This document shows, piece by piece, positions 22,535 through 34,414 of a DNA stretch of 64,000 nt; position 1 is the stretch's first letter; each line of letters opens with the position of its first letter. The notes beneath the pieces are model-generated. The model had not been told where the DNA came from. It saw nothing but the letters and a program-made list of their open reading frames with translations, and searched no databases. A program made the position numbers and the translations under genes. This stretch comes from Conoideocrella luteorostrata (Eukaryota > Ascomycota > Sordariomycetes > Hypocreales > Clavicipitaceae), in contig JASWJB010000132.1 of the NCBI GenBank assembly GCA_032433595.1, positions 1 to 64,000 on the forward strand, written 5' to 3'.

Positions 22535-24215
22535 TCAGGGCGCTCCGAGAAGCAAGGCAGTCTTGTCGAACGCATTGCTAGGAGTGGCATAGAATGCGAC
22601 AGCGATGATAATGTACAATCCCAGTAACATGGCACCTTCGAGATAGTTGGACTTGCCGTCCTGGACGGTGTATGTGACGACGAGGACAGACACAGCGAAT
22701 GCAACGGTTTCAACTGCACAACCCGTCTGTTAGTACTCTGGCCATTTGTCTGGATAATCAAAATCAGCACTTACAAGTCTCAAAGCGTAGAGACATGGGT
22801 TGCCCAATAATCCAGCCAACAATAACGAGGAAAGGAGTGACACCAAGCGCAATCTGAATGCTGGAGCCAATTGCCACGCCCATGGCCAGATCCATCTTGT
22901 CTCGGAGGGCCACAACCACGGCAGTGACGTGTTCAGCTGCGTTGCCGACAATAGGGATCAGGATCAAACCAATGAATGCCTTGCTGATGTTTGCCTTCTC
23001 CACAATGTCGTCAATGCTTCCAACGAGGTATTCGGCACAGAGGGCAACAAGAACTGTAACGACAACGAGGACGATGGCAGCCGCGACAGGACCCATGCTA
23101 GCTTCCTCGGCGTTCTCATCGCCCTCGGCATCTTCGGCGGCTTCTTGGGCCTCGGTATCGAAGAGATTGCTATGAGTTCGAAGTTGGAATACAAGATATA
23201 AAACATAGAGAAGTAACAGAATAATTGCTGTGCCTCGCGACAAAATCAGAATACTCTTGCCCTTATCTTCATCTTCATTTTGGCTTAGAACAGCATAAAG
23301 CTACAAGATCCGGCATTAGTCACCTTGAATGTTAATATCGCAAGATGTGTGTAGATGGAATGACTTACAGCAGCAGGAATAACGAGTGAAGCGGAGGAGA
23401 GCGTCATAAGAGAGCAAGTCGTCTGAGCAACAGCGCCGGAGAATGCCTGCTCCGTACCAGCTCCATTTCGCCCTCGATGAACCAGTCCACCAAAGAAGAA
23501 GCACATTCCCATCACAAGGAGCAAGTTGGACAAAATAGAACCGAGCATGGAGGATTGTACAACTTCAATCTGGCCATCTTTGAGGGCCACAATACTGACC
23601 TATAAGATGAAACGATCAGCCTCGACCCTCATCTTTCATACTTCTCGTCTGTTAGCTGAACTGGCAGGTTGGTACATACAATTAGTTCGACTGCATTTCC
23701 AAAGGTCGCGTTAAGCAAGCCGCCCAAAGTTTCGCCCAGCTTGATCGAGATTTCTTCGGTCGCAAACGACAACACCGCAGCAAGTGGAATGATTGCAAAG
23801 AAGTTGATGGTGAAGACGGCCGTAGAGTTCCATCCGAGAGCACCCGCCGCGATACCTATTGGCACCATGACCAACAAAAAATTGACATAGTCTTGGGAGA
23901 ATATTATGTTAGTTCACCCAGAATGCCAAGATGATCATAAAACACAATTCGATTTTTGTGACAATGATATAGAAAAGAAAGAAACTTACTACTCAAGAGC
24001 GTCACTTTAGTGACATGCCAAGTGTACGCTGCACTGCGTATAGCGATTGAACTGCTGTCATTGCCTGGAGTATGCTTGTTGTCGAAGAAGAAGACAAAAA
24101 CGCCATTTCTGGGCTGACGCTGAATATGATTCCCGGTATGAGCCGACGAGCCAGATTCGCCATTAATCAATGGCGTTTGCTCGTCAGCATTGCCTCTAGA
24201 CTTGTTGTTCGTCAT
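22535..24215 (-). CDS. Vacuolar Ca2+(cation)/H+ exchanger, CAX family (VCX1-like)
   Basis: Imports cytosolic Ca2+ into the vacuole against protons. Five exons (24215-23990, 23891-23680, 23599-23369, 23300-22775, 22713-22535) with introns of 98, 80, 68 and 61 nt; all phases agree, giving 457 residues. The N-terminus is hydrophilic (1-60). Two CAX repeats are visible: [28 protein letters not shown] (start at 140, written across an exon join) and [20 protein letters not shown] (from 342) with the downstream [10 protein letters not shown]. An acidic loop (about 272-291, Glu/Asp-rich) separates the halves, as in the family. About 11 hydrophobic helices are expected. The N-terminal RQPRNG-type basic region corresponds to where plant CAXs are autoinhibited, but regulation is not shown here. 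Its promoter opens into the gene-poor block at 24.2-27.3 kb. Confidence 0.95.
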
Positions 24216-25871
24216 TTGGCGACGGAGCTCGTTGGCTACCGCGTGCCCAGCGTTGGATTAGTATCGAATTTCGGTGTGAAGGATTTCAAAGTAAGAGCGC
24301 GACAATTCCAGATGTAATTTGACAGAGCAGGGCGGTATGTTTATCGACAGCAGCTAAGCAGCCCCAGGAACTTCGAATGACGAAGCGAGGAAGGGAAGGG
24401 CAGCAAAAAATATACTAGAAACCCGGAGTACTCGGAATTGAACCAGCCAAGTAATTCGGGCAGGGAGGGTGGCTTTGAACCTGATGACGATGGGGTAGAA
24501 CAGAAACACACCAGGGTACCGGGGTGTTGAAATTGTGGCGCGACCAGACTTTTTGGTGATGACAAACAATTAACAACCTCGTTAGGTGCCTGAGAAGGTT
24601 GAGTCAAAGGCAGTATTGTGAAAGTATGCTTCGTTCTTCATACGTTCGAGGGCAGGGCAAAACTACTCGGTATGAAGTAGCGAGTCAAGGCCACAAAACG
24701 CTATTTCGTGGCGTGGGCTCCTTAGTTTGTCTGTACATAACTACTCTGTACAGGAGGAGTACAATGGTGCAAGGCAAAATGGATGGATGATCAAAAGTAT
24801 GTACTCCGTAGGGCAAGGCCAGTGCCAAGAAGGCATACTGAATTTGACTGGAGCTGTTCATGCTAGAAATCATGCTCGGCTGTTTTGGGCTTGGAGATCG
24901 ACGAGCCACTTGAGGACCGCTTGAGAACCACCTGGTAGCCACTTGGAAGCCGCCGCGAACCCAGACCCAAAGAAGCTAATGCTCGTGAAAAAGTTGGATG
25001 ATAGGATAAGGTGTACTCCGTAGACGGTAGAGGTAATAAGCAACAAGAGACATGAGCGGCGGCTGTAAGGACGAAACCTGCTTAACAGAAATGTGAAACT
25101 TACAAAAGACACCAAAAACCATTGCTGAATCTATCACAACGGTACTTCCCCAGCCTGGTGATTGACGAGGTGAAAGAGAAGAAGCCCTTGGTCCTTGTCC
25201 TAGATATGGCGGCTCAATTTTCCGCGACCTCGCCAACGGTTGAATGCTAGTGCGGTACGAAGGATAGTCTGTGACAACTGGAGTTGGGGAAACACCGGAA
25301 ATGGCCCTGTGACGCGGCTGCTTCTGCGCTCAGCACTCGGAGGGTCAGAAACAAGGTTACTCCGTAGACTGTGGAGAGAAACGAAGACAACGGACTGGAG
25401 GTGGTGTGGCTTCTCTGGAATCTCGGCTGCACTCGACTGGCACACTGGTTGACGAGACAATAGCGAGGCCACTCAAAGAGAGACTGGGCTGGCACACACG
25501 GACGTTGTGGTTGTTGAGGCGACTAGCGGCAGTGTTGTCGTCAGGTTGCTACAAGACGATGTTCGACGGAGGAGTAAGGACTATCGAGACCTCCAAACGT
25601 ACTCCGTACATACAGGTACCGGGATCCGACAACAGCTCGACAGGTGATGGCTTCGTCATGAAAGTGCTCCGTATTGTATGTTAGTTATGCTGCAGCTGGC
25701 AACGGGTGGGTAGGACAGCCAGAAGACCCGATAATCGGCGGCCTGTGACTGGTCAATACCGCTGGTGGCGTCTGTCTCGGCGCTTCTGTTTGGCTGCAGC
25801 GCCAAAGCTACGGCTGGCACCATTTGAAACGAGCACTCCAAAACCGCCTCCGCTACCAGCACCTGCATGGA

Positions 25872-25895
25872 AGTACTACTAGTACTAGTAGTACT
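25872..25895. repeat. Perfect 24-bp palindrome built from AGTACT/ACTAGT
   Basis: The half AGTACTACTAGT is followed directly by its exact reverse complement ACTAGTAGTACT. It lies in gene-poor DNA, 13 bp before a variant TACGGAG half-site. No function is known; it could form a cruciform or be a remnant of a small repeat. Confidence 0.8.
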
Positions 25896-26528
25896 CTGCT
25901 ACGGAGCACCTGCACGCTGGAACCACGTCGCTGCTGCACACCGATCGGGTCTTGGCACGACACCCCGGCCCTCGACCCTGGTCAGCTTGGGAGGCCTCCT
26001 CCCAGTTGCGCAAGCTTTCGCCTCGCTTTGGAGTTCCCGTCTGCTTTGCTTTTGTTTGGTGCAGTGTTTCGACTTTCGACCTTGAAAGCCGCAGTATCAC
26101 TTAGCTCCGCCACTTTAAATTGCCCTGTAACGGAGTAATTCACTTGGCACGAGGCACAGCATTGAGCCTACAAGCAGTGCCGCAGACCTGGTGAGCTGAA
26201 TTATTGCTGGTCGCCGGGCCTACAATCGCCGAGCAGAGCGTAGCTTCCTGCTTGCACTCCACGCTGTTTGCGCGTCCTCATCAGCCCCTCATCTCCCGTG
26301 TCATGCTATTCTTTCCCCTTTGTTCCAGCCCCCGCATATGTCTCCTTAATCCTTAGAAAAGAGTCGAGTCTGGCTGGTGTTTGGGTGTTTGTTGAGTGCC
26401 TTCCTCATTGTCCGCAAAGGGACCGGGCTCCACACCAGCTCGCGCCACGCCAAGCTCGCTCCTGTTCCAACTCTCCATCTCAAGGCGAGTGCGAAGCCTC
26501 AACCCCCGCTGTGTTGTATTGTACACAA

Positions 26529-26558
26529 CGGAGTACGGAGTACGGAGTACATGCTTCT
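26529..26558. repeat. Triple CGGAGTA direct repeat
   Basis: Three consecutive CGGAGTA half-sites, followed by ACATGCTTCT. The 18-bp string TACGGAGTACATGCTTCT (26541-26558) recurs exactly at 51514-51531 in the MFS promoter, so the repeat family can extend beyond the palindrome core. Confidence 0.75.
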
Positions 26559-27351
26559 TAAATGCGACTCTAACACGAAATTAAGCTTCTAGCCATGTGG
26601 CAAGGAGCCGTACGGCTATGGCGACAAAACTTCATCGTCGAATAGCTGATTTTGATCACCTTGTCCACAGAATCCACTGATTGAGGCGATGCGGTGCATT
26701 AATCCCCATGCACCTACGTCCGGCAGTTGCTCTTGTCATTGTCGTCGTCACGATGCCAAGATTCAACCGCAGACCAACCACACGTGGGGCAGGACTACAA
26801 GGCCAATTTAGAGTAGAAAATAAGATGCGCAGGGGTCAGCAGGTGTGAGACGCCGCCTGATCTGCCAAAAGCTCATTAGCCGCCCGATTTGACTTGTCAA
26901 TGATTCCTTTTTGGTCGATTGAGGCTGTGTTCTGATATTCTGTTGGGTGTCGTTGATGGCAGCCCGCCCGCTATGCCGTTTCTAGTAATTTGGTAAGCAT
27001 CTGAGCACTGCCCCTTTGTCAGCGGCTTGTGATGATAGCCTCAGCGGGCCATTCAGATTCTTGGCATTCTACTCCGTAACTTTCACTCTGTCCCATTGCC
27101 TCGTAGCTGATATCTCCGTGGCGACTGCCTCAAGCCAGCTACCAAATATTGCCTTGCGGAGCGTATCACGGCGGTACATTACGACGGCACTTGCAAATCC
27201 TTGTCACGACGAGTTACTAATGCAATTTCGAGCTTCTTCCATACTTTCGAGTGTTATGCCCCCAACTAACAATGCTGTCTAACATCAACCCAATAACAAT
27301 CTTCTGTCGAATTTGAGCCTTTATTATGGTCTCACCAACAAGAAACGCAAA

Positions 27352-30294
27352 TCAAAGGTGACCGAGTGCTGTGCAAATTTAGCACAACAGCTACTGACAT
27401 TGGCGTTGGAGGCCCTTCAAACTTACCTGCCGAATATGCCATGTACCATGTCAAAGATGCACCGCCGTCTAACCATTGCGGGTCGAACTCTTTGGAAGTA
27501 AAGAACTCCCAAGCTTTTTGAGGCTCAACCGTGGCATAATTAGCATATATGATGCCCTTCCAAGCGTTGCGAATTTCATCGACCCGGCCCTGGCTGAAAT
27601 ATGCTTCCCACTCCTCCCTGACAAAAGTTTCATCTCGCACATATAGCGACGGAGGCAGCAGAGGTATCATATGGATACCCTGGATAGCTTCTATACTCGG
27701 ATCGAAGTACGTCGTGTGATCGACCTTGTTCTCGAATAAGATGCCCGCAACTTTGTTGCCAATAAACTGTTTTGGTTGAATAGTATTCTCCTTTTTGTAC
27801 AGGTAGTAGCTTTGCAAGCTGCGTGCGAGAATGGATAACTGGAGATTTCCTCTGCAAATTAACGGTCAGTCAGTGAGCTATTTCCAATTCACATTTCGGT
27901 GTCCATTCTCTGCAGCTCACCTCATTTCAAGATCCGGGTCCTTTCCAACCTTTCCCCACATTTTCAAGCCATATGCGCACATCATGTCTTCAGAGCTGGA
28001 CTCTTGGTTCTTCCCAAAGGTCGTTAGCTTCGCGTCTGGATAAGTTGCCTCTCATCATGCAATAACTCACCTTGCCATCCGCGGCGGCGTAGAGACCGTG
28101 CGCCCAACTGTGCCCGTGATACCAATCAAAGCTGCGCCAAGTAGGGAATAACTTGTCCTCCTTGCTGGGATTCGCCACATCTCGTACAAGCAAATTGACA
28201 TAGTCTTTGTTCGCCCGAGCCCATTCTGGATCAATATGGCCAATAGTAGCCGCAGCCAATATGTGGTAGCCGTAATGGAAGTGATGGTCGTTGTAGTATG
28301 TGTTTCCGAAATCGACGCCAGCATCCCCGGTTTTATAGCTCGCTGACGAGACTAATCCGCCCCAGGCCACTAATTATGCCCATATAAGCAGAATTTCCCA
28401 GATAGCAGCAGATCATATCACTTACCTTCATGTATCAAAGGATACTTCTGCTTGTTCGCTGCAAATGTGCCAAAAGCTGCCTTCAACTGACCCATGATTG
28501 TCTTTTCCAATGCTTTGTCCTCAAGAAGCTCGTGAACGACGTACAGGATTGTTGCAAATTTGGCGAGTGCCTAGGAGTACCAAATTAATAGCTTGAAAGA
28601 GTGTTATGGATGATTGATTCTCTGACCTTTCCGCTGAAGTACATTGAATCTAAGTTTGTTTGTGCAATGATGTTTTGAGATACTTCTTTTGCTGCCGCCG
28701 CCCGAATCGTGCTTTTGGCTTTATCGGACAATTGATTTATGGAACCTTTCTGTGGATGCCAAGGGGCAAAGTCCATGTCAATAGGCATATGAGGCTCGAT
28801 CATTGTCCACTCAGTGCCCTTCACCAAAGTGGCAATACCTTTCGTGGGCGACTGAAGTTGCACCCGCCGGATTCGCTTTACTGTATCTCCATTGAAGGAC
28901 GATATGTGATGTGGCAGAGCAAACATATACAGATGCCCCTGCTGATGCCCATCTTTTTCAAACTTGAAAGAATACGTGCCTTCCTTTCCAGTCGCCGATC
29001 CTGACAGGGAAACTGTGGTGGGATAAATTCCTGCGCCATCGTCGAAGAGATCTTCGGACCCTTGGGATCCTGGATCCTTACAAATCTGTATGGTTCCGTG
29101 GAAGGCATGCTTCGACTCTGCCAAACCGTTATTGATGACCTTGAGGTCGAGTTCCTCGCCTTTTGTTCTGTACGCATATAAACGCCAAGTCGTCCCATCT
29201 TCTAACTTGAAGTTGTATTTTGTAACATGCTCCTTGGGATCATGTGTCACGCGACTCACAGTCTTGAAATACACGCCGGATTGAATCAACGGTACAGTCC
29301 CATCGTACTGTGCTGCAATGAAAGCCATGCCTTGTACTAGAGGAAACGAAACGGCTGGAGATGCCGTATTGTTCATGCTCAAGTGGACTCTTGCTGAGAA
29401 AGCCGTCATGCAGTCTATAGACAACGTGGTTTCGCGTCCAAGTTCTTTCGCAGACATAACCATGGACTGAATACCTATAGGGTTCAGGTAATAGGAAGAA
29501 GCGCCATTCACCTTCTCCTTGCCGAATACTCTCTGGTGCTCATCAATGTGGGTGCAAGCCATGCCCCAGCTGGCACTGGCCCCTTTACCGCCGGCCCATG
29601 ACAAAGAGTACGGAAATGTAAACGATGGCGCCCTCTGATCACCTAAGAAGAAATTGGAATAGAATTTGTTGGTCTGCAACGGTTCTCGCGATTGAATACC
29701 TTTTCGTGGTACAGGGTGATCATCGCGTGTAGGAATGCTTGATGGGGGTGCCTTGGTGTCAATAGGCTTGTCAAAAATGTTTTGAGATGCCATCACGGTA
29801 TTATTTTGTCGGGTTTGGATAGTTGCCGGAACTGTCGTGTTTGGATTCCGTGAGCCCTTAGGATCGAAGCAGCTATTTCTCAATGATGATGGCGTTATGG
29901 TCACTTTCTCTGAAATATTCAACTGAGTCTCGAATATTTCTTGCGTCCTCAGACAAGCTTCGGAACGGCTGGGCAAGATGTATACAGTTCCGCTAGGTAT
30001 GACATCGGATTCAGTGTTCACAGTTCTGGATACAGCGGCAGGCTTTTTTATTAGTGTTCGGCCAATGTAATACTTCAAGGTAGCCGTTGGCACGGTAATT
30101 AAGGGAGTGTTGCCGACCTCTGAGGTTTGTGTTGAAGTCTTGTACGCTTGCGTTTTATACCAATTGTCAGTCGAATTGCTTCCTTTGCTGACAGGTGTTC
30201 GGCAATATCTGCCTTTGGAGCAGTCGATATTATTCAAGTATCCTAAGCCCAATGTTAGCCAGGTAAACCAAGTAAATATTTGATGCATCTCCAT
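27352..30294 (-). CDS. GH81 endo-1,3-beta-glucanase
   Basis: Hydrolyses beta-1,3-glucan, either of the own cell wall (septum or cell separation, as yeast Eng1) or of prey or host walls. Six exons: 30294-28627, 28570-28426, 28369-28071, 28009-27921, 27851-27427, 27368-27352; all phases agree, giving 880 residues. A hydrophobic N-terminus (about 5-19, then Cys-rich) may be a weak signal peptide. Residues 25-190 are a Ser/Thr/Asn-rich linker. The GH81 domain begins near [16 protein letters not shown] (about 208) and runs to the end. Active-site blocks are visible: [14 protein letters not shown] (D632) and NQESSSED (E707, E711), the latter joined across a 61-nt intron with acceptor GGGAAG. The last exon is only 17 nt and gives ALGHL-stop. 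Length is usual for fungal GH81 proteins with an N-terminal extension. The signal peptide is the least certain part. Confidence 0.92.
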
Positions 30295-31316
30295 TGGAGA
30301 CCGCTAAGGTGCGGTCTACTATTGATACCGGTTGCCACGAGACAGCCCGAAATCATGAAGAACGCTTGACCATGGTAATGCAGCAGCTAAACATGATGAG
30401 ACATAAAAGAGCTTTATCAATATTGTCTTCGTGCATTTACGAAAATGATGGAAGATGTAGCTTGCGTGACGGTAGAGCTGATTCACAGAGCCTCGTGGAA
30501 CATGGTCAATCGACTTGGTTGTGGTCATTCATAGTGCGAACACAACGTTCGTCGTACCTTGAAAACTTGACTCACTGCGGTTACAGTAGGTTTGATCCGA
30601 AGGGGTGTACAGGATTAGCGTAGCAGGTCTTTAGGTGTTTAGCAGATAGATAGAATCAAAGGGCGTGATGAAGTGAGAAAATGATAAGTTGATTTAGGCT
30701 ATGCAGGTTCCAAAACTGCATTCAACTCATCCGTCTGGCGAGGGTCGAAAAGAACGAACCATAGGAAGGTATGAGGCAACGTTAGCTGTTCTTTCCCACA
30801 CAATTGTGCACTACTAAATGTTTGCTTGCTTACCTTTAGCCATCTGGACTGTCGCGATGGATTTTACTTTCTGGGGAAGGCGAAAAGGCACTCCTGCATG
30901 CCCTTGTGTTTCCACAGCTTTCACACTCCCACAAGCCAGTATCACTGATCATGCTTCTTGGTAGGCTCTTTCGACCAACACGCCCGTTTGTGTTTCACCA
31001 AATCAAAAATAAAGGAAACATTCGTGGCGGTGTCTTGGCGGCGTCTGGAAAGGTCATGACGCCTCCCCTGCCAGAGGTGATTCAACGGGTTGGAACAGAC
31101 ACATGTGGTAGCTCAATTACAACAAAAGTCGAGCACGATGATTGTTGAGCCGGTCAGACATAACAATTACCATCGAATTTCGATATTGATGGTTATCACG
31201 CGGGCTAAAGAGTTCCGAGCTGATTAAATAGAGGAACGACAACGATTGCCAAGCACAAACCATATACAACGCCGACATCGCACCGACAAGAACTCCTGCT
31301 CCATAGTAAGAACCCG
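30295..31316. other. Intergenic between GH81 start and STN1-like stop
   Basis: About 1 kb. It should hold the GH81 promoter and the STN1-like 3' UTR. An 80-codon plus-strand frame at 30906-31148 has no recognisable motif and is not called. Confidence 0.45.
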
Positions 31317-32224
31317 TCAAAGACCTAATGCGCTATATTTGCCCTTGACTGATCCGTCTCGAATTAAATCTCTCAAACGCTCGGTGACATCGACGGGCTT
31401 CGATTTGTCTTTCGATCTATATCTCGTCGACTCACGAGGAGTATTTGCAATCAAAGGCTGTGTTCTCCTTGTTTCCGTGCTTGCGCAGGCCGTCGTGGCA
31501 GCTTTGAGAGGCTTCTTATTCTGTTTCTGCTGTTTCAAGCCCTCCTCAGAGGTTTCAGCCGCTCTGCGACACCTCCGAATGTCTTTCTGCCTCAGAATCC
31601 ACGGTTTGTCCAGGATGTCCCGATGAAAGGTGGATCTCTTGCGCCAGAGTGCTACTTCCAGCGTAGTACTCTTCACAATCATCATCTTCTCAACTTTGAT
31701 CTGTTTCTCGGTCATAAACAGGGATATGCTGCCTTTCACATCAGCAATGTCCCCAACGTCGATTTCATTGTACGGGCCTGTCGAGTCTTGAGCTTGAAGA
31801 ATGCCGGCTCTTCCCACGTTCCCAGTCGTCGTCTTTCCCGACTGAGCTTCCATTGGGTCTGAAGCATTGCACTCCGGAGTGGGTATTGTTATATTAACCC
31901 ATGCCTCGATACATTTGCCGCTGCTGTCATCAACAGTGAAAACGCGTCGGCCACGGTATTCATCAATGGCGACGACCGGACCTACGATCCGCACCCATTT
32001 TATCGGTAAGTTGTTATAGAAAAAAAAACCCTCCCCTACGAGCCAAGTCAGCACTCTTCGTAACCTGTCATGGCTTAATGGTTGATGCAGTGCTTACCTT
32101 CAAAGCCTGCATGTTGCTGCAGAGCGTGAACATTTGAGGCGGTGAGAAAACACCATGTATTGACAGTCGGGGACAGATGAAAACAATAGCGAGGATAGAT
32201 TTCAGCTTTGCATGCTTCCGTCAT
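31317..32224 (-). CDS. STN1: STN1-like telomere-capping OB-fold protein
   Basis: Likely the Stn1 subunit of the CST/Stn1-Ten1 complex, which caps telomeres and aids C-strand fill-in in the nucleus. Exons 32224-32098 and 32035-31317 (62-nt intron, GTAAGC to CGTAG) give 281 residues. The start MTEACKAEIYPRYCFHLSPT is chosen because the fungal family begins shortly before the IYPRYCFHLSPT block; an upstream in-frame ATG at 32389 would add an unrelated-looking 55 residues. The OB-fold region (about 20-150) shows GFFFYNNLPIKWVRIVGPVV, RRVFTVDDSSGKCIEAWV and an acidic VGDIADVKGSISLF. The C-terminal third is basic and low-complexity. The length fits N-terminal-OB fungal Stn1; the winged-helix part of yeast Stn1 is absent, as in fission yeast and many filamentous fungi. 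No TEN1 candidate is seen nearby. Confidence 0.85.
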
Positions 32225-32595
32225 GGCATGGCTATAGCCGCAATCACGCCCTCCGAAGATCACAACGCGAGTCCTAGCATCGGTCACAGTTCGTGCCGTG
32301 GTGTCAATAGCAAAGTTGGCAATATTAGAAGTGTTGCGGAGCGATTCACGTTGGTTTAGCGTGGCGTGCAGCACCTGCGTCGGCCCCACCGGCAGCTACG
32401 ACCGTCGCTGATGGTGCACATGGCCCCGCCAACGACTCGGTGGTGTCAACAGATGGTATTAATGTCACAACTCTTCGAGCAAGACGATGTGAAATATTCG
32501 AGTACCTGACGTCCAAGTATCCACGGTGGACGAAATCTTAAAATACATGCTCCTAGCCCATGCTTCGTGAATCCTCTAATAGCAAGCAGATGATT
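32225..32595. other. Intergenic between DNAJC9-type stop and STN1-like start
   Basis: About 370 bp that must contain the STN1-like promoter and the J-protein 3' UTR. No gene is seen. Confidence 0.45.
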
Positions 32596-33542
32596 CTAAT
32601 TTTTAGCCTTTTTTGACTTGCCGCCCTTCAACTTATTAGCAGCAGCTTGAAAGGATTCCTCCGACGGTTCACCCTCTTCCACTGCTCGTTTCTTACCCTT
32701 CCTCCCTTTCGCTGTGTTTGCACCGTATTTCTCAGCTAGGTGATTGAGAAAGCCGGCCGATCTATCTTGTTGTCGCCGCTGGATCAAGGCTGCTAGGTCA
32801 TCTTCCGAGTTTCCTTTAGATCTCTTTCCCTTTTTTGCGAACAACTTATCGTGAACACCCAGTTCCCTAGCGTAGTCCTCTGCTTCATCTGCCTCAGCCT
32901 TAGCTGCCTTGAGACGACCAGCACGCTTCTTCTTGCTTTCCTTTGTGTATGCGTCAAAGGCTGCCACATCACCCGCTTCAATAGCTTCGTTGATGACCTT
33001 TCGGAATCTTTCATCGTCTTCCGTCACGTCGCTCAACATTATGCGTTCGTAGATCTGATCCATGTCTCCCTCACATTCTTCGTATGCAATCAAGATGTCA
33101 TCCTTCTCCTCATCTGAACCTTTGTACTTCTTGGCGAACTTTTCAATCGCGTTTGCAGATATTGAGTCCTTGAACTGTTCTCGATAATAATCACTCCAGT
33201 TGAAGCCATCTGCATCGACTATTGACTCAGATGTCGAGCCGGTGTCATCGTAACGCTTTCGCCGCACGGGATCGGACAGTACGGCGTAGGCGAAAGCGAT
33301 CCGTTGGAACTTTGCGTGTGCCTCTTCCTTCCGTTCATCGGAGACCTTGTCTAGAGGACAACTTCAGTCGCAGGTGATAACATATTCCGTTGACAGATTG
33401 ACTCACCTGGATGGTTTTTGAGAGCAGCTTTTCGGTAGGCACTTTTGACCTGATCTGTCGTAGCTTCCCTTTCAAGGCCAAGAACCTCGTACGGTTCAAT
33501 AGACGGGGGTTCGCTGTCTATAGAACCTTCTATATCTGACAT
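32596..33542 (-). CDS. DNAJC9-type J-domain protein
   Basis: Hsp70 co-chaperone; the human member DNAJC9 is also a histone H3-H4 chaperone in the nucleus. Exons 33542-33407 and 33350-32596 (56-nt intron, GTGAGT to CTCTAG) give 296 residues. The J domain covers about 16-85, starting EPYEVLGLEREATTDQVK. Its HPD motif (44-46) is formed across the splice junction, the Asp codon being G|AC, so either exon alone looks incomplete. The family continuation FNWSDYYREQFKDSISANAIEKF and the DILIAYEECEGDM block follow. The C-terminus is a basic, Lys-rich coiled helix ending GGKSKKAKN, a probable nuclear signal. It is divergent from the deaminase gene (365 bp between starts). Confidence 0.93.
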
Positions 33543-33907
33543 TTTGGAGCAGAGAACCGTACGTTGAACCTTTGTTGGTGTGTTGGCGACGGGAGCGGCC
33601 TTGTGAAGGTGTTTAACGCGTCAAAACACGCCAGCGGGTGGACTTTCTGTGGAGCAATAGCTTTTAATGGGCAGCGGGGAGGGGCATCGGCACTAAAATC
33701 GCCGACAGCTCCAGGGTCGTCAGCGCTAAATTGCAGTCACCATGGTGGTGCATCCGGCCACCCGTATCGAACGATATTTGCACAGAACTTCGTCGATTCT
33801 GGTTCCGGGCTTAATCCAGCTCTCGACCCCGGCAAATCTCAGCCCTTGCAGCAAATACATCTCATAGAGTGCCTTTCCAGCCTTCTGCCACTATTTACTC
33901 TTCAACT
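33543..33907. promoter_or_regulatory. Shared divergent promoter region (J protein / deaminase)
   Basis: 365 bp between opposite start codons. It is pyrimidine-rich near the deaminase start, and no long frame of its own was accepted. Shared control is possible, not shown. Confidence 0.45.
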
Positions 33908-34414
33908 ATGGCCCCCAGGACAAATAATGATCATCTGGCTGCTATGCAACGCGCCTTGGAGTTAGCTAGGAGGTCCCCCCCAAAGCCGAGCAATTTCCGC
34001 GTTGGTGCGCTTCTGGTCCGTCTCGACGACAGCCAAATCGTTGTCGAAGGATACACCTTGGAATGTGAAGGCAACACACATGCCGAAGAGTGCTGTTTTA
34101 TCAAACTGGCAAACCAGCTCTCCACGACTGAGCATGGTCTTGGTGAAAGCATCCGAACTCCACATGCTTTGTATACGACTATGGAACCATGCTTCAAGCG
34201 TCTCAGTGGCAAGTTGCCTTGTGTCGAGAGAGTTTTGCGACAAAAGACTTGGATTACAGAGGTATATGTTGGATTGCAGGAACCCGAAACGTTCGTCGGC
34301 CAAAATCCCGGCCGCAGCCTGCTCGAGTCTGCTGGTATCAAGGTGTTTCCCGTGCCTGGATTCGAAAAGGAGATCCTCGAGGTTGCAACAGCTGGTCACG
34401 GACCCGACTCTTGA
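33908..34414 (+). CDS. RibD/CMP-type zinc deaminase domain protein
   Basis: Single exon of 168 residues. The start is set at ATGGCCCCC (33908) rather than the ATG 39 bp upstream because of its better context (CTATGGC) and the family length. Zinc and catalytic residues are visible: H58-A59-E60 (THAEECCF) and P94-C95...C105 (TMEPCFKRLSGKLPC). Nine residues separate the two cysteines, unlike the PCxxC of cytidine and dCMP deaminases. This is closer to the PC-x8-C of RibD/Rib2 pyrimidine deaminases of riboflavin synthesis. The fold NFRVGALLV...VEGYTLECEGNTHAEE is typical of the superfamily. The substrate is uncertain: a riboflavin intermediate, a nucleotide, or a damaged base. No reductase or pseudouridine-synthase domain is fused to it. 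Confidence 0.85.
   Translation: MAPRTNNDHLAAMQRALELARRSPPKPSNFRVGALLVRLDDSQIVVEGYTLECEGNTHAEECCFIKLANQLSTTEHGLGESIRTPHALYTTMEPCFKRLSGKLPCVERVLRQKTWITEVYVGLQEPETFVGQNPGRSLLESAGIKVFPVPGFEKEILEVATAGHGPDS

Larger units (their letters stand above)
24216..27351. other. Gene-poor block rich in palindrome half-sites; no gene recognised
   Basis: About 3.1 kb between the exchanger promoter and the GH81 3' end. Only short frames without motifs. It carries a dense set of TACTCCGTA/TACGGAGTA half-sites (24802-24810, 25013-25021, 25358-25366, 25600-25609, 26531-26550 in triplicate, 27070-27078) and a separate perfect 24-bp palindrome at 25872-25895. Confidence 0.5.

Noticed and set aside
32225..32389. Longer N-terminus of the STN1-like protein from the ATG at 32389
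   Set aside because: The added 55 residues look unrelated to the family, and the conserved block lies nine residues after the ATG at 32224.
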